Below are positions 9,332 through 20,473 of a DNA stretch of 64,000 bases, one piece after another. The notes beneath the pieces were generated by a model. The model saw only the letters and a program-made list of their open reading frames with translations. It was not told where the DNA came from and did not search any database. The translations under genes were made by a program, and so were the position numbers. Source of the DNA: Zymoseptoria tritici IPO323. Taxonomy: Eukaryota; Ascomycota; Dothideomycetes; Mycosphaerellales; Mycosphaerellaceae. The DNA is taken from NCBI RefSeq assembly GCF_000219625.1, contig NC_018206.1:434001-498000 (forward strand), read 5' to 3'. Numbering within the stretch: position 1 is the stretch's first letter; the number at the start of each line of letters is the position of its first letter.

Positions 9332-12300
9332 TTAGAGGATGGTGTTTGGGGATTTTGGTTTTGTTAGACAGTCTGCAAGCTGCATGTCTGTCCTCACAAA
9401 CTCCACCTTGATACTCCCCTTGTCATATTGTTCTCTGCAGTAATAGTTCCTGAGAGAGACATGTCTTAATCTTTTGGAGTTGGCATGGTTTTCCACAAGG
9501 CTGATAGCTGATTGATTGTCCACTTTAATAAGGATAGTAGAAATGCTTTTGGCCTGGGTGAAGGGCTGGAGCTTATTGATAAGATTCCTCACCTAATTCA
9601 CTTCTCTTGTTGCCTTAGTAAGAGAGAGGTACTCTGCCTTAGTGCTGGACAGCACCACTTCTTTCTGCAGTTGAGATCTCTAGACAACTAGGCCTCCTGC
9701 AATTTTGAAGAGCATTCCTGAGGTAGACCTAGATGTGCTAGGATCACTAGCAAAGTCAGAGTCTGAGAATGCTTTAATCTGAATTTGCTCCTTGGTTTTC
9801 CTGTACACAAGGCACTTGTTAATTGTGCCTGCAACATATCTCCAGATGTGTTTAGCTGCCTGAACATGCAAAGGTCCTAGGTTCTAAAGGAACCTTGCAC
9901 AGTGGTTGACAGCAAAACTAATATCTGGTCTGGTATGGTTTGACAGATGTTGCAGTTCCCCAATGATCTTGTTAAAGAGATCATAGTCCTCCTTTGTTCC
10001 CTCATCCTGGAGGGGTTCAAGGAGGGTGTTAAGGGGGTACTTGACACTCTTTGCATTGCTGAGACCATGTCCTTGGAGTTTGTCTCTGGAATAGTGTTCC
10101 TAAGAGACAGACATAGAGCCATCTTTCCCTTCCTTCAGGTAAAGTCCAAGAAAGACATTAGTATCAACAACCTTGATTGTGTACTTCTGCTCCAATCCCT
10201 TAATTAGCTTGTCAATCTTATGGTCTGACTGTCTAAAGATCTGGAAGTTATCCACATAAAGGAGAACAAGGATGCCTTTCCCTTGAAAGAGGCAAGCGTC
10301 ACTGACAGTTCTTGTCAGACCAAGCTTTTAGAGAGTGTCCACAGCATCGTAGTGCCAGAGAGCAGCTGCCTGCTTAAGCCCATACAGTCCTTTCTTGACA
10401 TGTATAATGTACTTGTGGGCATCTTTCTTAAAGAGATAAGCTCCCTCTGGTAGCTTGATGAAGATCTGCTTATCTAGGTTTGGATTTAGGAATGCAGTCT
10501 TAACATTAACTTGTCTCCTCTTCTAGCCAAAGTTGACTGAGAGGGACAGAAGTATTCTCCCTGTTGCAGCTCTTGGGGTGGGAGCAAAGGTATTAACATA
10601 GTCAAGTCCCTTCCTTTGTGTGAATCCCCTGGCTGTCCATCTAGCCTTGTACTTCTCTACAGTTCTATCTAGGAGCACCTTAATCTTGAAGACCCATTTC
10701 CCTGTAAGAGGGACTCTCCCCTTAGGGAGGGTGCTGATGAGTTTCCATTTAAGGCATCCTGTGGACTCAAGTGACTTGGCTTCCTTAATGATAGCTTTCT
10801 CCTATTCCTTGTGGTCAGATCTGGAGAGAGCTTCCTTAACTGTCTTAGGATTAGACAGATTGGGATTTGTTGCTTTAAGTCCCATCTTCTGGATCTTGCT
10901 GTAGTCTTTTCTCACAACTGATCTTCCACTTCTTAAGAGTCTGAATGTGCCTGAGCTTTTAGGACTTGCTTTATTGCCTGATTTCTCAGGTCTCTTAGGG
11001 CTTCTCCCTGCTTTCCTCTTTCCTGTGACATAAATGTCTGGGAAGGGAGTTATGGCATGATCTTAGAGGTCTTCCCTTTTAGGGCAATTCTCTGCTAATG
11101 CTTAATGTTGTAGCTGTGTTGATAAGGCATCAGCCTGCTCCTGGAATCCCTTAGGACTTCCTTGGAATCCCTTAGGACTTCCTGTTTCCTTAGAAACATG
11201 CTCCCCCTAAGCTGGCTAGGAGGCTTCTTTATGCTCAGTAGCCTCTGGCTGATCAGGCTTAGACTGCTTGTGTTGGTCATCCTGGGACTGTATGTCCTGA
11301 CCTGATGTTTGCTCCCCCTAAGATGTTGAAAGGGAGGCTTGGTTTCTCTCTCTCTGCATGGTATCAAACATGTTCTCTACTTCTTAAAGATGAGAAGTAG
11401 TGAGAGGTTGGGCATCTTGCCCTTAGGCATCCTGGCCCTGATCTTAATCCTTAGTGTGGATGGCATGGACTTCCTGTTCTGTAGCAATAGGTTGCATTGG
11501 TTGCAGGAAACTCTCCCCCTAGAAGTCTAGGGCAGCAGGTATTATGCTGTATACCTCATCCTTATTGTGTGTCACATAAGGAGAGGTTACAATCTTGTGC
11601 TGAAACCTGGCAAGGGTAGATGGTTCAAACTTCTAAACTATATAGTTAGTTCAAGTGTTCTCCTGGAATCCTAGATTCCAGTATTTCTCTGCTCTGGGAT
11701 AGAACTTCCATAAATTAGGTCTCCCCTAATTATGCAGATATGCTCTGCATCCAAATCTCCTAACCTTTGTCAGATTAATATATAGAGTTCTAGCATTAAG
11801 ATCTTAATTAAATTCCTGAAGAGGAATCTTGTTGGTTGACAGGCATACTAGCCTGTCAGTAAGGAAGATTGCATGTGCAACTGCAAAACTCCAGAGAGGG
11901 AGAGGTAGGCCAGAGTTAATCATCATTGCTCTTGCCTTGTTAAGGATAACCTTGTTGGATAATTCTGCAATTCCATTCTGCTCAGGAGTATAGGGAGCTG
12001 AGAAATCCTATCTTAGTCCCTCATTCTCTGCAAATGTAATCAGATTATTGTTGTCAAACTCTCCTCCTCTATCTGAGAACCAGATCTTGACTATCTTTTT
12101 GTACTAGTTGAATGTCTTGGTGGTCCATTTCTTAATGATTTGTGCAGCTTGTGATTTGAGCTTGCAGAAGATGGCCCATCTCCTTCTTAACTTTGCATCA
12201 GTGATTATAAGGATGTACTTGCATCCAAAGATGTCTAGTGGAAAGATTGGTCCTACAATGTCAATGTGGACCTTATCCAATGAGGATTAAGGTGTTAGTC

Positions 12301-14083
12301 TTGGAGTTCTTAACACCACTCTCTGTGACCTTGCAAGCTTGCATGGCTTATAGTGCTTAAGTGTAGATGTGTTAATCTGCTCAAGTCCTTGGACTTGAGC
12401 CTTTGTTGCACTGAGAATCTTGTTCCCCACATGGCCCAGTCTCTGGTGCCATCTTGTTGTGTCAGCCTTAGGCATGGCAAAGGCTGGACAGGACATGTTC
12501 CTGTCAGTTGTAGAAGCAACTTTGGTACTCCCCTCAGGGAGAGAGACAGTTGCATTCTGGAGGATTAGAACATTATAAGTGGACTAAACCTTGCCTATCT
12601 TCTTGTCATTCCTTAGAATGTATGAAGATGGCCTGTCCAGGTAGACCTTGCACTTTAGCCAGAGAGTCTCTGCTAAGATAAGGTTGTGATCAGAGTTGGG
12701 AGAGTACAACACATCTTGCAAGGTGATGTTTGACTTATTCCCCTTGTACTTCATTATGATCCTCACACTTCCTGAGTATGTGACTGTGCTTTGTCTAATG
12801 GCTTGAGAGAACCTGATTGGGGTTTCTAGGGGTTTAAGGTCTGAGAACCAGGACTTGTTGTTAAAGAAGTGGTATGATATACCAGAATCCCAGACAATAG
12901 TGTTACTCCTTTGTATTCCAGCGGCAGCAATTGCTGCTCCTGCAAATGAGCTGTCTGAATCAGAGCCTGAGCCTGCATTAGAAGAGGAGATGGGCTTGAT
13001 TGCTGCAGCACCCTTTCCTCCCTTCTTGTTATGTCTCTTGCTCTTATCTTGGGACTTCTTCTTGTCCTTGTCAGATCCTCCTTTTCCTCTGTGTACCCAG
13101 GACTTTAGGGCCTTGTTAGGGTGCTTCTTGAAGCAATCTGCATTTGTGTGGATATGATGGGTACACTTAGTACACTAATCATCATCTACTGCAGCACCCC
13201 TAAATCCTCCTGCTGTCCTCCATGTCTGTGGAGGAGGTTCCTTAATCAATAAGGTGATCAGCTCTTTAAGAGTTATGTTCTTAATGTGATAGGATTGTCT
13301 CTAGCTTCTTAGGTATTCCAGATAGTAGAGGCCCTGGATAAAGAACAGCCTAATCTGCTTATCACTAAAGGTGAGCTTTAAGACTAGAATGCTCTTAGAC
13401 CTGGAGTATTGTTCTGTTGCAGAGATGTACTTGTGATGCCACTTCTGGAAGTCCTTACAGTACTTCTGAGTGTTTGTTCCTTAGATCTTGATGTTGCTGA
13501 TTCTAAGAATCCTCAGGCTGTTATAAATGTTTATGGTTACAACAGGCCTGTAGGTAGCTGCAACAGTATCATACAGTTCCTTAGCTGTCTTCTCTGTATC
13601 CCCAAAGTTGGGCCTTAGAGATTGGTCAATCCTTTTGCTGACAATCCCGTATGCAATCAGGTTATGCTTGTGCCAGACTTGGAGAGGAGTTGGTCTTAGT
13701 CCACCAGTCAGAATGGGTTCTGTTACTGGAGTGTCCCCTCCTTCTTTTTAGGAAGGAGTTGGAGCCTGGGAGGATGAAGCAGTACTCTCCTCAGTTGGTA
13801 GAGAGGGATATCTGACTTCAATTCCTGGCTTTAGTTGGGCAGGGCACTAGGGAATGTTATGAAAGACATAGCCCAACACCTCCTTGTCCATAAGGGCTGC
13901 TTTGAGCATCCTTGACCAGTCTGAGAAGTTGCTTCCCTTTCTTAGGACTTCATTCTCCTTCGTAGTCTTGAACTTATTAGCCTGCATTGCGGCTGTTGTT
14001 GTAACTGGCTCTTTCTCGGCTCGCCAGTCAACTGTCTGAACAGTGTACAGTAAGGTTCCAGTGGCTGCGCTTGGAACAGACAA
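9332..14083 (-). pseudogene. gag-pol polyprotein of the copia element, stop-interrupted
   Basis: One reading frame runs from about 14083 to the TAA at 9332. Gag holds a DWSRMLKAALMDK stretch, and a CCHC zinc knuckle (CTKC...H...C) lies near 13160. The protease DSG is at about 12880, and a GAG-pre-integrase motif RWHQRLGHVG at about 12450. The reverse transcriptase YVDN box is at 10247-10258. RNase H blocks SDSDFASD (about 9740) and DNQSAISL (about 9500) follow. In-frame TAG and TAA codons break it many times, for instance a TAG where VNFG-W-KRR would be expected near 10525. No ATG precedes the gag frame, so the start may also be mutated. Frame agreement between distant segments shows there has been no net indel. 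Confidence 0.9.
11142..11183. repeat. 21-bp direct duplication within gag-pol
   Basis: TGGAATCCCTTAGGACTTCCT occurs twice head to tail. The unit is 7 codons, so the gag-pol frame is kept. Confidence 0.85.
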
Positions 14084-14112
14084 TTCTTCCTTAAGTGTGC
14101 AGTAGTTACGCC

Positions 14113-14124
14113 GGGCTTATAACC
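14113..14124 (-). promoter_or_regulatory. Primer binding site (tRNA-iMet internal, half-molecule type)
   Basis: Directly inside the 5' LTR the minus strand reads GGTTATAAGCCC. This matches the complement of the initiator tRNA anticodon arm (GGGCTCATAACC) except for one G-to-A change, again CpA-to-TpA on the other strand. Copia-type elements are known to prime from a cleaved tRNA-iMet 5' half. Confidence 0.75.
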
Positions 14125-14305
14125 TGTTGTGATTAGGCTTAAGCTGAGTGGAAGAAGACCTCTGATTGGTAGGTATATATTGTTATGCAGAGAGAATCTC
14201 AAGTGTGAGATTCTCACTTCAGCTATCTGTGTGTGGGAATGCCTTGGCACTAGTCACGTGCACTCACGTGCACTTCACTGATGGTCAGTCTGATGATCCA
14301 CAACA
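14125..14305 (-). repeat. 5' LTR (right end in window)
   Basis: 181 bp, same ends and inner palindrome as the other LTR. The five mismatches between the LTRs are C/T or G/A, and each lies in CpA/TpG context. Confidence 0.95.
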
Positions 14306-14310
14306 TGGAC
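14306..14310. repeat. Target-site duplication, right copy (TGGAC)
   Basis: Identical to 7925-7929, directly outside the LTR. Confidence 0.95.
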
Positions 14311-14898
14311 GATCACGATCGTCCAGCCAGTGCTTTGTCAACGATAATAGCAGGGCCAGTGCAACGTACTGTCGGCTGCAATGATTGATACCTCGGGAGA
14401 ACATGCTTTACAACGAGCCGGAGGCGAGGAACAGTGTGAAGGAAGAACAGAAGCCGGAGAGCGGTGCCTATAGGGATTCTGACATGTTTTCATATGCTCT
14501 CTTCGAGCACTGTAAAATCTTGCTGGCTTGCGCATCGAATACAGGACTGCACACTGCGCTGACGCAAAAGTGTAATCCCCAAGTCATCGATATGAGGAAG
14601 ATTCGCGAGAAGTCGATTGGCATAGACTCTCTCTCCATCATGGGAAGAGCACGCACTTGGCCGGGGATCTATTTTCCGACGGCAGGTCGCTGTTCGCAGA
14701 GGCCAAATCGTGGACAGGTCGACTCCGGCATTGTGCGGTCACATGCATCGCATTGGGTCGGCCAGATGGCGAGCGTGGCTGATCGCGCGGTACATCACGT
14801 CCGAACCGGCTCGTCGGACTATAAAGGTGCTGAGCCTTCCCTTCAGTGCCCAGTCGACCAGGCCAACAAGTTTGCATCGCTAGTTGCCACAAAGCCGA
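14311..14898. other. Intergenic, host flank of the retrotransposon
   Basis: Host sequence that was joined to about 7929 before insertion. A 184-codon plus-strand frame (14385-14939) runs into the 3' end of PLP2 and shows no motif, so it is not called. Confidence 0.5.
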
Positions 14899-15762
14899 TC
14901 AATCCCAATCGCTGTCGTCATCATCACCAGTCTTTCTAGCACTCTGCCTGATCGATTTGCCCGGCCTTGCCGCTGGATCCTCATCTTCTTCCTCCTCTTT
15001 CCTCCTCAACCTCGAATCGCCGACTTTGACTGCTCCTAGCCCTACCAGCAGGCCCTCCAAGTCCTTCATGCCTGTTCTGACTCCGTTGAGCTCCATCAAT
15101 GTGACAATCTGCCTCTTAATGTCTCCATTACGATAAACCAGTATTGTGGGCGTGTTTTTGTCCGGGTAGCCCTCGATGCACAAATCCGCCTGCATCTGGC
15201 AAAACTTGACGTCTCCAAACTTCTTCGCCGCTTCCCGCCATACCTCAATCATAACTCTTGACTCGGTATTGGTACCACTCGAGCTTGTCAGCAACACACA
15301 TACCCAAGCATTTTGACTGGCCTCCGTGACCTCCCTCGCATAGTCCGGCTTCTGCACGGGGTAGACTTGATTGTAGACGCTTGCGTTTTGGAGAGTGGCG
15401 AGCTCGGCGAATCGTTTCTGGCGGTATATGTCGAGGAAAGCGTCATCTTCCTCGTCTTCGAGCTCGTCCAGCTCATCCAGGTCCTTGCCCTCGAGGCGAT
15501 TTTCATGGGCCAGTTCTCGGGCTTGTTCGAGTGCCTCCTGGATCATGGGAGTCGGTGAAGGCGGTTTCTCGGGAATGACGCCATGTTTCCGGAGAATGTC
15601 GTTCCTATGGAGGAACAAGTCTTAGTCGAACAGTCGAAGAGAAAGGAAAGAGAATGAATGCCTGATGAAGAGATGTGATAGTGAAGTGCAACTCATAACC
15701 TACCATTCTGTGTCTGCGTTCGGGTCATCCACCGGGACATTGACCGGCATGTTTGGATCCAT
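14899..15762 (-). CDS. PLP2: Phosducin-like protein 2, chaperonin cofactor (2 exons)
   Basis: Model: exon 1 15762-15704, exon 2 15604-14899, giving 254 residues. The 99-nt intron (15703-15605) starts GTAGGT and ends CATAG. It rebuilds the family hallmark DTEWNDILRKHGVIP across the junction (W = TG|G). An acidic helical part (ELDELEDEEDD) follows, then the thioredoxin-like fold (VCVLLTSSSG..., NTPTILVYRNGDI). The C-terminus is rich in Asp/Glu and ends DDDDSDWD. Plp2 is an essential cytosolic partner of the CCT chaperonin in folding actin and tubulin. It has no CxxC redox pair, as expected. The gene is divergent from SEC21 with 242 bp between the starts. Confidence 0.92.
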
Positions 15763-16004
15763 ATTGACTGCTAGCGATCACGAGATCGTTGTATGCAATG
15801 TCGTTTAAGCAGTGAGGTTGCTTGTTAGACTTCAGATCTCAGGGCGGGGCTTCTCCTTCAAACTTCCCCATGCCAAGCGAGAGATCAGCCCTACCAATTG
15901 GGAATTGCTGCAACGTAGCCAGCACCCTTGAATGCCACTACATCCACACGGCACCGCTCTCCCTCTGCTCCGACCAGTCCAAATCACCGCGAAACCGAGT
16001 CGGG
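15763..16004. promoter_or_regulatory. Shared divergent promoter region PLP2/SEC21
   Basis: 242 bp between two divergent ATGs must hold both promoters. No clear TATA box is seen, as is common for housekeeping genes. Confidence 0.5.
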
Positions 16005-18953
16005 ATGTCGCAGTACAAAAAGGACGAGGACGACAACGCGGTCCTGAAGGTGGATCGCGTCTCAATCTACCAAGAAGGCACGTCTCCCTACCATCGACAA
16101 CCCCCTCTCCAACAACCTTCTAACATAGACCACCACGTTCAGCCCGAGTCTTTAACACATCTCCCGTGTCGCCGCGAAGATGCCGAATCCTCCTCACGAA
16201 AATCGCCCTCCTGCTCTTCACGGGCGAGAAGTTCCCCGTCAACGAAGCCACCTCCCTCTTCTTCGGCATTTCGAAGCTGTTCCAGAATAAGGATGCCTCC
16301 CTCCGACAAATGGTGTATCTGGTGATCAAAGAGCTGGCAAACACCGCTGAGGATGTGATCATGGTGACCAGCAGTATCATGAAGGATACGGCAATGGGAA
16401 GCGACGTGGTATACAGGGCCAATGCCATTCGTGCTCTGTGTCGCATAATAGATGTAGGTGGAGATGCGTAGACTGTGAATGGGAGGACATGTGGCTGACA
16501 AGGTGGTATAACAGGCCTCCACGGTCCAGGCGATCGAGCGAAACATCAAGACTGCTATTGTTGACAAGACGCCATCCGTCTCCTCCGCCGCCCTGGTTTC
16601 CTCCTACCACCTCCTCCCGATTGCACGCGACATTGTCAGGCGATGGCAAAGCGAGACCCAAGAGGCGGCATCTTCATCAAAATCTTCGTCCGGCTTCATG
16701 GGCTTCGGAGGCTCAGGCCAGCATTTGGCTGCTTCAAACACAAATTACATGACGCAGTACCATGCCATTGGTCTGCTTTACCAGATGCGATCCCACGATC
16801 GGATGGCATTGGTAAAAATGGTGCAACAATACAGCGCTGCTGGTGTGACAAAATCGCCCGCTGCACGGGTGATGCTTGTGAGACTGGCTGCGAAGCTTGC
16901 GGAGGACGACCCGAGCTTGAGGAAACCGATGATGAAGCTGCTGGACGACTGGCTGCGGGACAAGAGCGAAATGGTCAACTTTGAGGCAGCCAAGGCCATT
17001 TGCGACGTGCCCGATTTAACGGATGCCGAAGTCGGACAGGCCATTCACGTTCTCCAACTCTTCCTCACCTCGCCTCGAGCGGTCACCAAATTCGCCGCGA
17101 TCCGTATTCTCCATCAATTCGCCTCCTTCAAGCCCGATGCTGTCCGCCAATGCAATCCCGACATTGAGGCTCTCATCTCAAATTCGAACCGCTCCATCGC
17201 CACCTTTGCGATCACAACTCTCCTCAAGACTGGCAATGAATCCTCTGTCGACCGTCTGATGACCCAGATCAGCACATTCATGTCCGACATCACCGACGAG
17301 TTCAAAGTCACCATTGTCGAGGCCATCCGCACACTCTGCTTGAAGTTCCCTTCGAAACAAGCACGCATGCTGGCATTCCTCTCCGGTATCCTCCGTGATG
17401 AGGGCGGCTACGAGTTCAAGCGGAGCGTTGTGGAGAGCATGTTCGATCTCATCAAATTTGTGCCGGAAAGCAAAGAGGACGCTCTTGCTCATTTGTGCGA
17501 GTTCATCGAAGACTGCGAATTCACCAAGCTTGCGGTCCGAATTCTGCATCTGTTGGGTATGGAGGGACCGAAGACGGCACAGCCGACCAAGTACATCCGC
17601 TACATCTACAACCGAGTTGTACTTGAGAACGCAATCGTGCGAGCAGCCGCCGTCACTGCGCTTGCCAAGTTCGGAGTTGGCCAGAAAGATCCTGAAGTCA
17701 AGCGCAGTGTGGATGTGCTGCTCACCCGATGCTTGGACGACACTGACGATGAGGTTCGTGACCGCGCTGCATTGAACCTCAGACTCATGAAGGAAGAAGA
17801 TGACGAGGTCGCCGCGAAATTTGTGCGCAACGGTAAGTACACGCCGCTCTCATCATGCTGCACGCACACTAACTTTTCCACAGACTCCATGTTCTCCCTC
17901 CCCGTCCTCGAGGATCAGCTCGCCCACTACGTCAATGGCAGCAGCGCTTCGGCTTTCGCCAACCCTTTCGACTTCGCCAACGTTCCAGTCGTCACACGCG
18001 AGCAAAGTCTTGCGGAAGATCGCACCAAGAAGCTCACGACTGCGACACCCACTCTCAAGGCACCCTCAGTTGGACCGAAGAAGTCCGACAGCACGATGGC
18101 CGCCGAGGCCGCCGCCAACGCGACTGTTGTCACTCAGCGTTACGCCCAGGAGCTCAGTGCCATTCCAGAATTCGCTGCGTATGGTGGCGTGCTCAAGAGC
18201 AGCCCTGTCATCGAGCTCACCGAGCCCGAGACCGAATACGTGGTGTCTGCAGTGAAGCATCTCTTCAAGGAGCACATGGTACTACAATTCAACGTGAAGA
18301 ATACACTGGCAGACTACATCCTGACCGACGTCTCTGTCCTGTGTAATCCAATCTCGGAAGATGCGGACGAAGACACGCCAGTCTTTGAAGACGATGGCTT
18401 CCTCATTCCGGTACCCGTACTCAAACCCGAGGAACCCGCCAGCGTCTACGTCAGCTTCTCACGACCCGACTCCAACTCGTTCGTCGGAGCATCATTCACC
18501 AATGTACTCAAATTCGTCCTCAAAGAGATCGATCCATCAACCGGCGAGCCGGAAGCCACTGGATACGACGACGAATACCAAGTCGGAGACCTCGATGTCT
18601 CCGCCGCTGACTACATCCTCCCCGCGTTCGCAGGCAGCTTTGACAACGTGTGGTCCGGTCTACCTGAAGACAGCGAGGCGAGTGAGACATTGCAATTATC
18701 CAACGCAAAAGGCATTGCAGACGCTGTTGAGTCGCTGGTCAAGGCACTCGGCATGCAGCCTCTGGAAGGTAGCGAGGTGGCTCTCAGCACAAGCACACAT
18801 ACGCTACGGGTGTACGGCAAGAGTGTTGCGGGCGGCAAAGTCGCGGCCAGTGTACGGATGGCATACAGCGCGAAGTCTGGCGTGACGGTGAAGATTACTG
18901 CTAGGTCTGAGGAAGAAGGTCTGGCCGAGTTGGTCGTCAATGGCGTGGCGTAA
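16005..18953 (+). CDS. SEC21: Coatomer subunit gamma (4 exons)
   Basis: Model: 16005-16077, 16143-16453, 16515-17832, 17884-18953, giving 923 residues, close to yeast Sec21 (935). Conserved stretches include TGEKFPVNEAT, LFFGISKLFQNKD and LVIKELANTAEDVIM (adaptin-like HEAT trunk), then AIGLLYQMRSHDRMALVKMVQQ. The C-terminal appendage follows (about residues 620-923, with YILTDVSVLCNP). Gamma-COP is part of the COPI coat for Golgi-to-ER retrograde transport. Intron 1 is noncanonical: the donor reads AAG|GCACGT, with a CTAAC branch site and TTCAG acceptor. The other introns are GT-AG. Intron 3 (51 nt) is a multiple of three and has no stop, so retention would add 17 residues. Confidence 0.95.
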
Positions 18954-19324
18954 GGGATGAACAGATGATGATTGCTTGCATGGTATGGGGTGAAATAAAT
19001 CGTTGGTATTGAGGTTGAGTAAAGGATTGCAATGGTGCTCAAGGCGTCAATTGTGGGGAAGCGTTGGGAAAGCGACTGGGGCTGCCGATTATGGTACGCC
19101 GATGAATGAAGAACTTCGAGGTAGCTGCTCGTAGCGAGAAAAGTTCAAGCAATGCTGAAGCTGCACCATCACTTAGCCGCGCTTGTCTTCACGACTCTCC
19201 CATTCCATCGCTGTCGTCCTTTTAATGTTTTGGCTTAGCGCAAACTGCTTCATGCCTGAGGCAAGTACGACCTCAAAATTTCACGATCTACCTTCTCGCA
19301 ACAACATTTCTCGGAAACATTAAA

Positions 19325-20473
19325 ATGTCCGGCCACAAATCAAAGGTGGGCCAATCGCATACGACATCGAGATTTCCATCTGCTAACAAATGTCATGCAG
19401 AAGCGGAAGACAGATGGCAGCTCCAATTCCGATGCCGCTCCCGACACCTCAAAGCCATCAGCAGTATTCAAGCCAGCCGGCGGACGAAGTCACACTCTGA
19501 GCATTGCTCTTCCAGGCAGCATAATCGCAAAGTACGACTCCTTGGGGATTTGCATGCTTCATTTCAACGTTCTAACACGACAAGCAGTGCCGTGACGCCA
19601 GATCAGAAGACGAGCCTTGCAGGCCAGATTGCTCGAGCATGCGCGGTCTTCTGCGTCGATGAGATTGTCGTGTTCAATGATGGACAAGCTGAAACCCGCG
19701 CTCCGGAGCCATCTGGATATACCGCCTTCACCGATCCAAACTTCTTCCTCTACCACGTTCTCACATACCTAGAGACACCGCCCAACTTAAGGAAAAGCCT
19801 GTTTCCAATGCACCCAGACTTGCGTACAGCAGGCGCTCTTCCCAGCTTGGATATGCCTCATCACCTTCGTAGTGATGAGTGGTGTGAATTTCGCGAGGGC
19901 ATCACAACCGGACCTGGAAAACGTGGAACGACTCTGGTGGATTGCGGTCTCGGACGCAAAGTCAGCATCCCGGTGGAGATTGACCCGAGCACTCGTGTCA
20001 CTGTCCAGCTACCGCAGAGTCTACCCACTGGAGACACGATCAGTGGCGATGCTGTAGCTCCAGACACTCCACGTGAGCAAGCTGGCTACTATTGGGGTTA
20101 TCAAGTACGGCAAGCACCCTCTCTCGGCTCGATCTTCACCGAGTGCCCGTATGACGGAGGCTACGACATCAGCATTGGAACCAGCGAGCGAGGTACCTCT
20201 CTCGACAGCCTCACCGATACGAGTAGCCCTTCGCATGTCGCGCCCACCTGGAATCATCTCGTAGTCGTCTTTGGAGGTGTCGCGGGTCTCGAATCTGCGC
20301 TGAAAGCCGATGCAGAACTACAGGCTGCTGGTGTCACTCAGGCCGCTGACGTTTTCGATTGCTGGATCAATTTGGTATCCGGTCAAGGCAGCAGAACGAT
20401 ACGAACGGAAGAAGCGGTATGGGTTGGGTTGACAGGCGTACGCGGTCTTGTGCAGCAACGGAATGGAAATTGA
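19325..20473 (+). CDS. SPOUT-fold putative RNA methyltransferase, C9orf114/SPOUT1-like (3 exons)
   Basis: Model: 19325-19345, 19401-19531, 19585-20473, giving 346 residues. Both introns (55 and 53 nt) have CTAAC branch sites. The joined protein shows the family pattern HTLSIALPGSIIANS...QKTSLAGQIARACAVFCVDEIVVF, here read as separate blocks. It continues with SPHHLRS-type DMPHHLRSDE, EFREGI, YYWGYQVR, GYDISIGTSERG and a C-terminal GSRTIRTEEA motif. The N-terminus is Lys-rich. The family (DUF171) has a trefoil-knotted SAM-binding fold with an inserted OB-like part. The human member is linked to 28S rRNA methylation and mitotic spindle function, but the fungal substrate is uncertain. The third exon begins after AAG|C, the only acceptor that keeps frame. 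Confidence 0.9.
   Translation: MSGHKSKVGQSHTTSRFPSANKCHAEAEDRWQLQFRCRSRHLKAISSIQASRRTKSHSEHCSSRQHNRKVRLLGDLHASFQRSNTTSSAVTPDQKTSLAGQIARACAVFCVDEIVVFNDGQAETRAPEPSGYTAFTDPNFFLYHVLTYLETPPNLRKSLFPMHPDLRTAGALPSLDMPHHLRSDEWCEFREGITTGPGKRGTTLVDCGLGRKVSIPVEIDPSTRVTVQLPQSLPTGDTISGDAVAPDTPREQAGYYWGYQVRQAPSLGSIFTECPYDGGYDISIGTSERGTSLDSLTDTSSPSHVAPTWNHLVVVFGGVAGLESALKADAELQAAGVTQAADVFDCWINLVSGQGSRTIRTEEAVWVGLTGVRGLVQQRNGN

Larger units (their letters stand above)
7930..14305 (-). mobile_element. Full-length Ty1/copia LTR retrotransposon, RIP-mutated, 6376 bp
   Basis: The element has two 181-bp LTRs starting TGTTGTG and ending CACAACA, with 5-bp target duplications. In minus-strand order it has a primer site, gag with a CCHC knuckle, protease (DSG), integrase, reverse transcriptase and RNase H. 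Integrase before reverse transcriptase defines Ty1/copia. A 1.2-kb extra module and a purine tract precede the 3' LTR. All the gag-pol parts I checked lie in one frame, broken only by in-frame stops, so this copy cannot make its polyprotein but shows no frameshift. Stop changes such as TGG to TAG and CAG to TAG are C-to-T events in CpA context on one strand, the signature of RIP. Confidence 0.95.

Noticed and set aside
14385..14939. 184-codon plus-strand frame right of the retrotransposon
   Set aside because: No motif, overlaps the 3' end of PLP2 on the other strand, and starts in retrotransposon flank.
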